NCBI RefSeq assembly: GCF_003710805.1
Contig: NZ_RHHB01000032.1
Coordinates: 1-37,791 of the forward strand
Direction: 5' to 3'
DNA: 37,791 nt
DNA from: Agromyces tardus
Lineage (GTDB): Bacteria; Actinomycetota; Actinomycetes; Actinomycetales; Microbacteriaceae
The translations under genes and the position numbers were made by a program. Below, piece after piece: positions 10,272-16,897 of this stretch. A model generated the notes under the pieces. It searched no databases. It was given only the letters and a program-made list of their open reading frames with translations, and was not told the origin of the DNA. Within the stretch, counting starts at the first letter, position 1; the number at the start of each line of letters is the position of its first letter.

Positions 10272-10763
10272 TCAGCCGGCCTCGGTCTCCGCGTCCTCGG
10301 GGCGGGCGTACGCCAGGCGTACGGGCGTCCACAGGAGCAGGCCGATCACCGTGATCGCCGGCACGAGCAGCGCCCAGCCGAGGTCGGGCCGCGCGAAGAG
10401 CCCCTGGAAGGCGCCGACGGCGATCGAGAGCTGCAGCACCTGCCACACGATCGCCGAGGCGCGCGCCCACGGCGCACGCCGCAGCGACGCGATCGCGATC
10501 GCCGTCAGCCACGCCGCCGCGATCGCCACGAGCACGATGAGCGCGACGGCCGTGGCGAACGACGACGGCTGCATCGTCAGCAGGTCGACCACGAGCCACA
10601 CGGCGAGCGCCGCGACCGCCACGGCCTCGAGCACGAGCAGCACGCTCACGACCGCGAGCGCGGCTCGCACGCCGCCCGCAGGGGCGGCTCCCGCGGTGCC
10701 GTCGGCGCGCCCGCGGTCCCCCGTTCCACCGGCCTCGGGTCGACCGTCGGCACTCCGATTCAC
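10272..10763 (-). CDS. Small four-helix membrane protein of unknown function
   Basis: This 163-residue protein is not recognised as a named family. The first 30 residues are Gly/Arg-rich and hydrophilic. Four hydrophobic segments follow (roughly 32-62, 68-92, 102-120 and 130-148), then a charged C-terminus. Start: GTG at 10763 with GGGAGA about 6 bases upstream. Codon use is typical of the host. It is divergent from whiB across a 205-bp region that has unusual inverted repeats, so both may answer to the same regulator. Integral membrane location is inferred from hydrophobicity only. Confidence 0.75.
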   Translation of the reverse strand: MNRSADGRPEAGGTGDRGRADGTAGAAPAGGVRAALAVVSVLLVLEAVAVAALAVWLVVDLLTMQPSSFATAVALIVLVAIAAAWLTAIAIASLRRAPWARASAIVWQVLQLSIAVGAFQGLFARPDLGWALLVPAITVIGLLLWTPVRLAYARPEDAETEAG

Positions 10764-10832
10764 AGGCTTCTCCCGAACACCACTCTTGATTCGCTCTCTC
10801 CGCTATGCAAACATTTATGAGGCCGAATTGAT

Positions 10833-10850
10833 GCTCACAGGGACGTGAGC
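10833..10850. promoter_or_regulatory. Palindromic operator-like site GCTCAC-N6-GTGAGC
   Basis: A perfect 6+6 bp palindrome with a 6-base spacer lies in the divergent region between the small membrane protein and whiB, 119 bp before the whiB start. The half-site geometry resembles a site for a dimeric helix-turn-helix regulator. Confidence 0.45.
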
Positions 10851-10894
10851 CGATCAGTCTTGATCCTACTTCCCGAGATTCGGCTTTTCCCCCT

Positions 10895-10940
10895 GCAGCA
10901 TTGCCGTCGAACGGTCGCGCCTGTGCGCCTCGAATGCTGC
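10895..10940 (+). promoter_or_regulatory. Inverted repeat in the whiB leader
   Basis: GCAGCATT (10895-10902) pairs with AATGCTGC (10933-10940), flanked by GATTCG upstream and CGAATC at 10940-10945. If transcribed, the whiB 5' leader could fold into a nested stem-loop ending about 15 bases before the ribosome-binding site. Whether it acts as DNA operator or RNA structure is unknown. Confidence 0.4.
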
Positions 10941-10968
10941 GAATCGAAACACAACAAGGAGCATCTCC

Positions 10969-11217
10969 ATGGATTGGCGCGACAAAGCCGCCTGCCTCAC
11001 CGCTGACCCGGAACTCTTCTTCCCCGTCGGCAACACCGGTCCGGCCGTCGACCAGATCGAGAAGGCGAAGGCTGTCTGCGGCCGTTGCACCGTCACGGAG
11101 ATCTGCCTCCAGTACGCCCTCGAGACCGGCCAGGACTCGGGCGTGTGGGGCGGCCTCAGCGAAGACGAGCGTCGCGCGCTGAAGCGCCGCGCCGCTCGTG
11201 CGCGCCGAGCGGGCTGA
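10969..11217 (+). CDS. whiB1: WhiB1-type iron-sulfur transcription factor
   Basis: The 82-residue protein has the four WhiB cysteines (C9, C37, C40, C46) that bind a 4Fe-4S cluster, the turn GVWGG at about 59-63 and a basic tail (RRALKRRAARARR) for DNA contact. The start MDWRDKAAC and PELFFPVGN match WhiB1 of mycobacteria, where the protein is an essential nitric-oxide-sensitive regulator that binds the primary sigma factor. AAGGAG lies 7 bases before the ATG, so unlike several neighbours this gene has a real leader. The AT-richer upstream region holds two sets of inverted repeats. The subtype assignment rests on remembered sequence similarity. Confidence 0.93.
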   Translation: MDWRDKAACLTADPELFFPVGNTGPAVDQIEKAKAVCGRCTVTEICLQYALETGQDSGVWGGLSEDERRALKRRAARARRAG

Positions 11218-11270
11218 CCCCGCCCCGCCACCGCACGTCTGCGTCGCGCAGTCGTGCACACGACCACTTC

Positions 11271-11302
11271 GAGCGGATGCCGCAGCAGCGCGGCATCCGC
11301 TC
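11271..11302. terminator. Bidirectional terminator between whiB and pdtaS
   Basis: Perfect 13-bp arms GAGCGGATGCCGC / GCGGCATCCGCTC with a 6-base loop lie between two convergent genes. Again the stem is built on the GCGGATGCC motif. Confidence 0.75.
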
Positions 11303-11317
11303 GACCCGGTCCGGATC

Positions 11318-12811
11318 TCAGCTCGCGGTGATCCAGCGCATCGGCACCTCGATCGTCACCTCGGTGCCGCGGCCCATGACCGTGTGCCAGTCGATGGTGC
11401 CGCCGAGCTCGCCCTGGATGAGGGTGCGCACGATCTGCGTGCCGAGTCCCTCACCCACCTTGCCCTCGGGCAGGCCCGAGCCGGTGTCGCGCACCTGCAC
11501 CGACAGCACGGTCTCGTCGCGGCGCGCGATGATCTCGACGTCGCCCTCCTGACCGGCGAGCCCGTGCTCGACGGCGTTCGTCACGAGTTCGGTGAGCGCG
11601 AGGGCGAGCGGCGTCGCGTACTCGCTCGGCAGCACGCCGAACGATCCCGACCGCTTCGGATGCGCCGTGGTGTTGTGCGCCGACGCGACCTCCGCCACGA
11701 GCAGCAGCGCACGGTCGAACACGTCGTCGAAGTCCACGTTCTGGGCGAGGCCCTCGGAAAGGGTGTCGTGCACGACGGCGATCGCGCCGACGCGCCGCAT
11801 GGCCTGGGTCAGGGCGTCGCGCGCCTCCGGCGAGTGGGTGCGCCGCGCCTGGATGCGCAGCAGCGAGGCCACGGTCTGCAGGTTGTTCTTGACGCGGTGG
11901 TGGATCTCGCGGATCGTCGCGTCCTTCGTGATGAGCTCCTGCTCCTGGTGGCGGAGCTCGGTCACGTCGCGGCTCAGCACGATCGCCCCAGTGCGCTCGC
12001 CCCGGCGGCGGATCGGGATCGCGCGCAGCGACACCGTGACTCCGCGCGACTCCACGTCGGTGCGCCACGGCGCGCGGCCCGTCACGACGAGCGGCAGCGA
12101 CTCGTCGACGACGAGCTTGCCGGAGAGCAGCCGCGTCGAGACATCCGCGAGCGACTCGCCCTCGAGCTCGTCGTCGAAGCCCATGCGGTTGAACGCCGAC
12201 AGGGCGTTGGGGCTCGCGAACGTCGTGATGCCGTCGACGTCGAGGCGGATGAGGCCGTCGGACGCGCGCGGCGCCCCGCGTCGCGGCCCGGTGGGCGCGC
12301 CGAGGTCGGGGAAGTCGCCCGACGCGATCATCTGGAAGAGCTCCTCGGCGCAGTCGTTGAACGTGAGCTCCTGGCGGCTCGGCGTGCGCGTCGAGCCGAG
12401 GTTGGTGTGGCGCGTGATCACGGCCACGGGCTCGGGCGCGAGTTCGGTGCCGGTCGCCGAGAGGCGGCGCATCACCGGGACCGCGCGGACCCGCGTCGGC
12501 ATCTCCTCGTACCAATCCGGCACCGACGAGTCGACGATGCGCGCGGTGCGGAACGCCTCGGACACCTGACCGTGCCACTCGGGACGGATCGTCTGGCCCA
12601 CGAAGTCGCGATAGAAGAGCGTCGCGGCACTCGACGGGCGTGCGTGTGCGACCGCGACGAACCGGTCGTCGACGGAGGGCACCCACAGCACGATGTCGGC
12701 GAAGGCGAGGTCCGCGAGCAGCTGCAGGTCGCCGACGAGCATGTGCAGCCAGTCGACGTCGGCTTGGCTGCTGCGCCCCTGGGCGAGGACGAGATCACTG
12801 AGGGTCGACAC
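11318..12811 (-). CDS. pdtaS: PdtaS-type sensor histidine kinase
   Basis: This 497-residue cytosolic kinase has no membrane helix. A GAF-like N-terminal half (about 15-160) is followed by a PAS domain (about 190-285), the HisKA_2 H-box REIHHRVKNNLQTVASLLRI with H304/H305, and an HATPase_c domain (ALTELVTNAVEHG; DTGSGLPEG; GLGTQIV). The architecture is that of PdtaS, which signals to the RNA-binding ANTAR regulator PdtaR; no pdtaR is in this window. The start is a GTG at 12811 preceded by TACGCT six bases upstream and no ribosome-binding site, suggesting a leaderless transcript of its own 30 bp after the CpaE-like gene. WhiB next door and PdtaS are both linked to nitric oxide or redox sensing in mycobacteria. 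Confidence 0.93.
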   Translation of the reverse strand: MSTLSDLVLAQGRSSQADVDWLHMLVGDLQLLADLAFADIVLWVPSVDDRFVAVAHARPSSAATLFYRDFVGQTIRPEWHGQVSEAFRTARIVDSSVPDWYEEMPTRVRAVPVMRRLSATGTELAPEPVAVITRHTNLGSTRTPSRQELTFNDCAEELFQMIASGDFPDLGAPTGPRRGAPRASDGLIRLDVDGITTFASPNALSAFNRMGFDDELEGESLADVSTRLLSGKLVVDESLPLVVTGRAPWRTDVESRGVTVSLRAIPIRRRGERTGAIVLSRDVTELRHQEQELITKDATIREIHHRVKNNLQTVASLLRIQARRTHSPEARDALTQAMRRVGAIAVVHDTLSEGLAQNVDFDDVFDRALLLVAEVASAHNTTAHPKRSGSFGVLPSEYATPLALALTELVTNAVEHGLAGQEGDVEIIARRDETVLSVQVRDTGSGLPEGKVGEGLGTQIVRTLIQGELGGTIDWHTVMGRGTEVTIEVPMRWITAS

Positions 12812-12817
12812 AGGTCC

Positions 12818-12823
12818 AGCGTA
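12818..12823 (-). promoter_or_regulatory. -10 element for leaderless pdtaS
   Basis: On the minus strand TACGCT is followed by exactly 6 bases and then the GTG start of pdtaS, with no Shine-Dalgarno sequence between them. Confidence 0.55.
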
Positions 12824-12841
12824 CTGGCAGGCCCCGTCGGC

Positions 12842-14089
12842 TCAGTTCGTCACCGGCCGCTGCGCGAAGCGGATGCGGCGGCCACGCCGCTGCGCGGGCT
12901 CGGGCGCGGGGAGCAGCCGCTCGTCGACGTAGGCGCGCAGTGCCGCCCGCAGCGGCGATCGCGCCGCGGCGTCGCGGAGGGTGCGCGCGGTGAGGATCGC
13001 GGCATCCGCCGCCTTGCCGTCGTGCGGCAGCAGGGTCGCCTCGGCGAGGCCCGCGAACCGGCGCAGCGTTTGGCGCACCTGGCCGTGCGCGTCGATGCCG
13101 AGCGCGCTCGTGCGCACCCGGTTCACGATGACGTCGACGCGCTCGGCGTCGACGAGGTCGAGCAGGTCGCCGTGACCGCGGAGCAGCCGCGAGAGCCCGA
13201 CCGGATCCGCGAGGCCGACGGCGACCACCCGGTCGGCCGTGCCGAGCGCCGCGAACGTCGCCGCGTTCCGCCGCGGCGCGAACTGGTCGCTCGTGAGCTC
13301 CTCGTCGTGCTCGAGGCTGAAGCCCGTGTCGACGACGACGTACTCGTACCGCGCACGCATCGCCTCGAGCGCGGCGACCACCCGATCACGCGCGAGCTCG
13401 GGCCAGCGGCTCGGACCGACGAGTCCCGTGAAGACGTCGAACGACGCGCGCGGCGCCGAGTACCGCTGCGCGATCCGCTCGAGCTCGGCGCGATCGAGGG
13501 CTCCGCTGCCGGCGAGTCGGCACGCCGACGCGAACCCCGGCGCCTCGTCGAGCAGGCCGAGTGCGGGCGCCACCGCTCCCCCATAGGGATCGGCGTCGAC
13601 GAGCGCCGCGGTGTGGCCGGATGCCGCGAGCTCCGCGGCGAGGTTGACCGCGATCGTCGTGCGGCCGGGAGCACCGGCCGGCCCCCACACGGCGATCACC
13701 GCGGCATCGAGTCCGCGCGGCTCGCCCACGTCGCCGACCCGCGAGGGAACGGGCACGCCACCCGAGACGAGCGCGTCGATCTCGGCCCAGGTCGCCGTCG
13801 CGTCGAGGACCTCGTGCAGGCCGAGTCGCGCGGCGTGGGCACGTTCCTGATCGGATGCCGCGAGGCCGATGATGCGGATGCCCCCCTCGTCGCAGGCGGC
13901 GAGGAGCTCGGCGCTCAGGGTGGGACGGCCGGCGCCCACGACCGCGACGTCGGGACCCAGCACGTCGAGGCACTCGAGCACGTCGCGCCACCCCACGACA
14001 CGAGCCACGATCGTGTGGCCCGCCTCCACGGCGTCGGCCAGCAGCCGGTCTTCCACGACCGGATCGAGCGCGAGGGCGAGCCGCGCCAT
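12842..14089 (-). CDS. CpaE/MinD-like ATPase with a degenerate P-loop
   Basis: The 415-residue protein starts at an ATG overlapping the previous stop (ATGA). Residues 1-130 resemble a receiver-like domain as in CpaE. A MinD/ParA-type domain follows, with WGPAGAPGRTTIAVNLAAELA in the Walker A position, DADPYGG, and YEYVVVDTGFS as Walker B. The lysine expected before Thr-Thr in GKTT is Arg (GRTT), and the deviant KGG is GPA, so ATP hydrolysis may be altered. It is paired with a CpaB-like SAF protein, but no TadA, TadB or pilin gene is in the window. Its role, perhaps polar or membrane organisation, is unknown. It is not MinD or ParA of the division loci, which have standard P-loops. Confidence 0.82.
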   Translation of the reverse strand: MARLALALDPVVEDRLLADAVEAGHTIVARVVGWRDVLECLDVLGPDVAVVGAGRPTLSAELLAACDEGGIRIIGLAASDQERAHAARLGLHEVLDATATWAEIDALVSGGVPVPSRVGDVGEPRGLDAAVIAVWGPAGAPGRTTIAVNLAAELAASGHTAALVDADPYGGAVAPALGLLDEAPGFASACRLAGSGALDRAELERIAQRYSAPRASFDVFTGLVGPSRWPELARDRVVAALEAMRARYEYVVVDTGFSLEHDEELTSDQFAPRRNAATFAALGTADRVVAVGLADPVGLSRLLRGHGDLLDLVDAERVDVIVNRVRTSALGIDAHGQVRQTLRRFAGLAEATLLPHDGKAADAAILTARTLRDAAARSPLRAALRAYVDERLLPAPEPAQRRGRRIRFAQRPVTN

Positions 14090-14721
14090 CACTGGCCGCC
14101 GGCGGTTCGCGCGGGGACGAGATCGATCGCGTCGCCCGCGGACAGCGCCTGGAGCAGGGCCGCGACCTTCTCGCGCGGCACGAGGAGCTCGACCGAGACG
14201 CCCTCGCTCGCCACCATCCCGTCGGATGCGATGACGCCGGCCACCTCGGCACCGGGCACGAGCACCGCCGGCGGATCGAAGACCCCGCGCTCGCGCTCCG
14301 AGGCCGTCCACACGTCGACCATCGAACCGCGATCGACGTCGGCCGGGAGCGGCCCGCGGCTCGGCACGACGACGCTGGCGAGGCCGGTCGAGTCGGAATC
14401 GTCGATCGCGGCGGCGGGCACGAGCTCGCCGGCGCGCACGGTGCGCACGACGACGAGGCCGTCGTCGCCGAGGTCGCCCGGGGCGAGGTAGTGCGCGGCG
14501 CTCGCTCCGAGGCGCACCGACTCCGTGGCCAGGTCACCCTCGTCGATCCGGGTGCCCGGCGTGAGCGTGTCGCGGGCGACGTAGACCTCGCGTGCGTCGT
14601 CGAGTCCGGAGACGAGAAACCACACGCCCGCCGTGGACGAGGCGACGAGCAGGACGCCGATCAGCAGCCGCGGGTCGATCCGGACCGCCCCGCGTTCGCC
14701 CCGCGACCGACCACTCGCCAT
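14089..14721 (-). CDS. SAF-domain membrane protein (CpaB/RcpC-like)
   Basis: The start was placed at the ATG at 14721, which has GGAGAGG about 8 bases upstream; an in-frame open region continues further up but lacks such a site. The 210-residue product has a basic N-terminus, one membrane helix (LLIGVLLVASSTAGVWFLV) and an extracytoplasmic SAF domain (VARDTLTPGTRIDEGDLAT... RAGELVPAAAI). SAF domains occur in CpaB/FlgA-type proteins of pilus or flagellar assembly and may bind carbohydrate. It is translationally coupled to the CpaE-like ATPase, so the two probably form a membrane unit. No other pilus gene is nearby. Confidence 0.8.
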   Translation of the reverse strand: MASGRSRGERGAVRIDPRLLIGVLLVASSTAGVWFLVSGLDDAREVYVARDTLTPGTRIDEGDLATESVRLGASAAHYLAPGDLGDDGLVVVRTVRAGELVPAAAIDDSDSTGLASVVVPSRGPLPADVDRGSMVDVWTASERERGVFDPPAVLVPGAEVAGVIASDGMVASEGVSVELLVPREKVAALLQALSAGDAIDLVPARTAGGQ

Positions 14722-14836
14722 CGTGCGTTCCTCTCCTCGGCATCCGTCGCGCACCGCGCCGCGAACCATGGTGACCCGAACCCGGGAGTCGGCCCGGAAG
14801 TTATCCACACGCACTCCCCCTTCCGCGCAGCAGGTC

Positions 14837-14842
14837 GATAAT
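14837..14842 (+). promoter_or_regulatory. -10 element for the helix-turn-helix gene
   Basis: GATAAT lies 6 bases before the ATG at 14849, matching the leaderless layout seen elsewhere in the window. A weak GAGGG is also present 2 bases from the start. Confidence 0.5.
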
Positions 14843-14848
14843 CGAGGG

Positions 14849-15142
14849 ATGACCCCTCACGGTTCGGGCGACGCGATCGGCCGGTTCCTCACGATCGCCG
14901 ACGCGGCGGAGGTGCTCGCCGTCGAGGTGGCGACGGTCGACGAGCTGATCCGCTCCGGCGAACTGCCGGCGATCCGGGTCGGCGCGAGCGGTCCGTGGCG
15001 GGTCGAGCGCGTGCAGCTCGAGGTGTTCATCGAGCAGCAGTACGAAGACGCCCGTCGGTCGTCGGCGTGGAACCAGGGCGAGTTCGCCAACGTCTTCGAG
15101 CTGTCGGGCGCCCGGCGGGGCACGATCCGTTCGCTCGACTGA
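14849..15142 (+). CDS. Small helix-turn-helix (excisionase-fold) DNA-binding protein
   Basis: The 97-residue protein has a MerR/excisionase-like winged helix: FLTIADAAEVLAVEVATVDE, then LIRSGELPAIRV, then the wing and WRVERVQLEVFIEQQYED. Such proteins are widespread in actinobacterial chromosomes next to the SAF and Rv3235 genes and are considered core regulators, not phage excisionases. It is divergent from the SAF gene across a region with one DnaA-box-like nonamer. Codon use is typical of the host. It lies outside the integrated element, 618 bp left of the junction, so it is probably not the element's excision factor. Confidence 0.82.
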   Translation: MTPHGSGDAIGRFLTIADAAEVLAVEVATVDELIRSGELPAIRVGASGPWRVERVQLEVFIEQQYEDARRSSAWNQGEFANVFELSGARRGTIRSLD

Positions 15143-15191
15143 CCCCGTCACGGGCCAACGAGCTCCGGTTGGCCCGTCTGGTGCGTGGTGC

Positions 15192-15827
15192 TCAGCGGAA
15201 GGTCACGAGCACGAGGCGATCGAACGGGATGATGCGGTAACCGCGCACCTCACGCTCGCGCCGGGGTACTCCCGGTTCGTGCAGCGCGAGGTCGAGGTGG
15301 TCGCGACCGACACGGTCGATCGTGCCGTGGTGGGAGCCGTCGGACGTCTCGACGGAGACGCCGGCCCGGCGGCGGCACAGGTCGCGCAGCACGAACGGCA
15401 GCCCGATGCGCTCGGCGAGGCGCGCAGTCGACTCGGGCAGCGGCTCCAGGCTGGCGTCGAGCTGCGATCGACCCGGGAGCACCGCCGAGATGGCGCCCAG
15501 GGGCACGATGCACTGCCCGCCCGCGGCGGGCGCGTCGCGGAGCTCGGCGCTCAACCAGTCGCGGCCGAACGAGAGGGGGCGCACCTGCACGACGCTGCCG
15601 CCGTGGAGCTCGAGGCGCACCACGGCCCCGCCCTGGCCGGTCGTGCGTGCCATCGCAGTGATGCGGTCGCGCAGCGAGAGACGGCCGAGCCGCAGCCGCT
15701 CCGATTCGATCGCGAGGGCGCGCTCCTCCTCGCGCTGCTCCTGATCGAGCTGCGACTCGAGGTCGTCCCACAAGGGATGTAATGACATCACATGTGGAGC
15801 GCGCCTCGCAGGCGCGTCAGTCGCCAT
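15192..15827 (-). CDS. Host protein of unknown function with an element-supplied N-terminus
   Basis: This 211-residue protein is not a named family: an acidic coiled-coil-like stretch (DQEQREEERALAIESERLRLGRLSLRDR) precedes a mainly beta region (about 55-205). The gene body left of 15760 is host DNA; everything upstream, including both possible starts, lies in the integrated element. The ATG at 15827 has GGAG 7 bases upstream and overlaps the preceding element gene by 11 bases; the alternative ATG at 15788 begins MSLHPLWDD. Joining the chromosomal ends restores a host start MRWDLLESQ in the same frame, so about 22 element-encoded residues have replaced 5 native ones. I recall actinobacterial homologues starting MRW-x-x-LF, which fits, but this was not checked. 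The gene seems intact and is probably expressed from element sequence. Confidence 0.8.
   Translation of the reverse strand: MATDAPARRAPHVMSLHPLWDDLESQLDQEQREEERALAIESERLRLGRLSLRDRITAMARTTGQGGAVVRLELHGGSVVQVRPLSFGRDWLSAELRDAPAAGGQCIVPLGAISAVLPGRSQLDASLEPLPESTARLAERIGLPFVLRDLCRRRAGVSVETSDGSHHGTIDRVGRDHLDLALHEPGVPRREREVRGYRIIPFDRLVLVTFR
15747..15790. other. Left attachment junction (attL)
   Basis: Crossover is proposed at AG (15760-15761). To the left is host sequence; to the right, after 8 bases, is the attP arm ACAAGGGATG (15770-15779), then 6 bases and CATCA (15786-15790). The mirror image of this half-site stands at the right junction at the same spacing. Confidence 0.8.
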
Positions 15828-16383
15828 CCCTCCACTCCGGGACGTACAGCGGAGCGCGAATCTTGCCCTCGCTTAGACGAACCCATCGCCCGGGAACCTT
15901 CCTCGGCCACCAGCGCCAGAGGTACATCTGCCAGGTCTCGTAGTCCATCTCATCATTCGGGGCGAGCCTGATGCGCGATCCTGCTGCGTGGGGTACCCAA
16001 CGCTTCGGGACTACCCAGAGAACCCCTACCCAGACCCCTTGGAGCTTGTCCTGGGGAACGCTTAATTCGATCTCGACGGGCTCGTCGCCTGCCGCCAACA
16101 CCGCAGGGAGTTCGGGGACCTCGAACGTCCTGTATCCCCACACTCGAAACTGTGGCTCGTAGAGGACGTGCGGTCCCATGGGCCGCGCTGTAACCACTAT
16201 CCGGGTGCGGCCGTTCTCGACTACACCCGAACGAGTCACGCGAAAATTCATGGCTCGCGGGGCACCCTCATTCTGGCGAAGCACAAAGTCGACCACCGCA
16301 ACGATGATCGCTATGACGCCGACAATGGACAGGAGCCCCTGCACTCCGGTCCACCAAGGTTCTTCGAGCCACGCTGTCGCCAT
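15817..16383 (-). CDS. Element cargo: single-pass membrane protein of unknown function
   Basis: The 188-residue protein starts at an ATG (16383) with AGGGG about 6 bases upstream. One membrane helix is visible at about residues 13-34 (GVQGLLSIVGVIAIIVAVVDFVL), followed by a beta-rich, Trp-rich domain that probably lies in the cytoplasm or outside; orientation is not certain. I do not recognise the family. Base composition is lower in GC than the flanking host genes. Its last 11 bases overlap the start of the hybrid host gene, whose ribosome-binding site lies within its final codons, so translation of this gene may drive that of the host gene. Confidence 0.65.
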   Translation of the reverse strand: MATAWLEEPWWTGVQGLLSIVGVIAIIVAVVDFVLRQNEGAPRAMNFRVTRSGVVENGRTRIVVTARPMGPHVLYEPQFRVWGYRTFEVPELPAVLAAGDEPVEIELSVPQDKLQGVWVGVLWVVPKRWVPHAAGSRIRLAPNDEMDYETWQMYLWRWWPRKVPGRWVRLSEGKIRAPLYVPEWRDGD

Positions 16384-16471
16384 TCGCACCCCTGAAGCAT
16401 AGGAGCCGGTGGGCAGGCGCGTAGCCTTGTATGGTGCGCGGGCCGGCGCGCTCCTAGAGAGGAGCAGTCCC

Positions 16472-16750
16472 GTGCCCGTCGAGTTCCGGCCAAGGTGGCA
16501 TCCGTTCCTTGCAGCCGACGAACGGACCCCGGGAACGTGGACGCTGGTCGATTCGACCGGCAAAGATTACGGCACTGTGCGCATCGTCAGGATCGGGGCG
16601 GAGGTCGGTTATGTGGCTGAACTGCGCGGGGAACTCGTCGGCAGATACCGGACCCTTCGCGGCGCGATCGAGATGACGCACCTCGCGTTTGTGCGATCGC
16701 ACGCTCCCGGATTTCAGGGATACCCGGACTTCGATCGCAGGCGAGACTGA
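16472..16750 (+). CDS. Element cargo: 92-residue protein of unknown function
   Basis: The start is GTG at 16472, with GAGAGGAG 5 bases upstream; an in-frame ATG at 16409 lacks such a site. The product is small, soluble and probably beta-rich (GTWTLVDSTGKDYGTVRIVR ... YRTLRGAIEMTHLAF). No motif is recognised. It is divergent from the membrane protein, with TATGGT (16430-16435) as a possible -10 element in between. It may be regulatory or a partner of the secreted nuclease downstream, but nothing in the sequence settles this. Confidence 0.6.
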   Translation: MPVEFRPRWHPFLAADERTPGTWTLVDSTGKDYGTVRIVRIGAEVGYVAELRGELVGRYRTLRGAIEMTHLAFVRSHAPGFQGYPDFDRRRD

Positions 16751-16897
16751 CCACGAGACGGCCCTGACTGCCCGCGGCGGCAGTGCGTGGTGGTGAGGCT
16801 GCTCTGTACCCAGTTCGGGTGGGTTGGGCTGCTCCGAATGGTGGCGGCCACTAGCTTGAGGTGACCCCTACCGGTTTTCGCCCTACTGGAGCCCCCT

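Noticed and set aside
10833..10850. A cAMP-CRP site upstream of whiB
   Set aside because: The half-sites read TCAC-N6-GTGA, the reverse of the canonical GTGA-N6-TCAC order, so the palindrome cannot be assigned to CRP from sequence alone.
14849..15142. The helix-turn-helix gene as the element's excision factor
   Set aside because: It lies 618 bp outside attL, has host-like codon use and a leaderless host-type promoter; candidates inside the element are more likely.
15765..15771. Crossover within the shared GTCCCAC instead of AG
   Set aside because: It gives a longer identity but places the strand exchange 5-11 bases from the centre of the attP arms, contrary to the symmetric sites of serine integrases; kept as a minor alternative.
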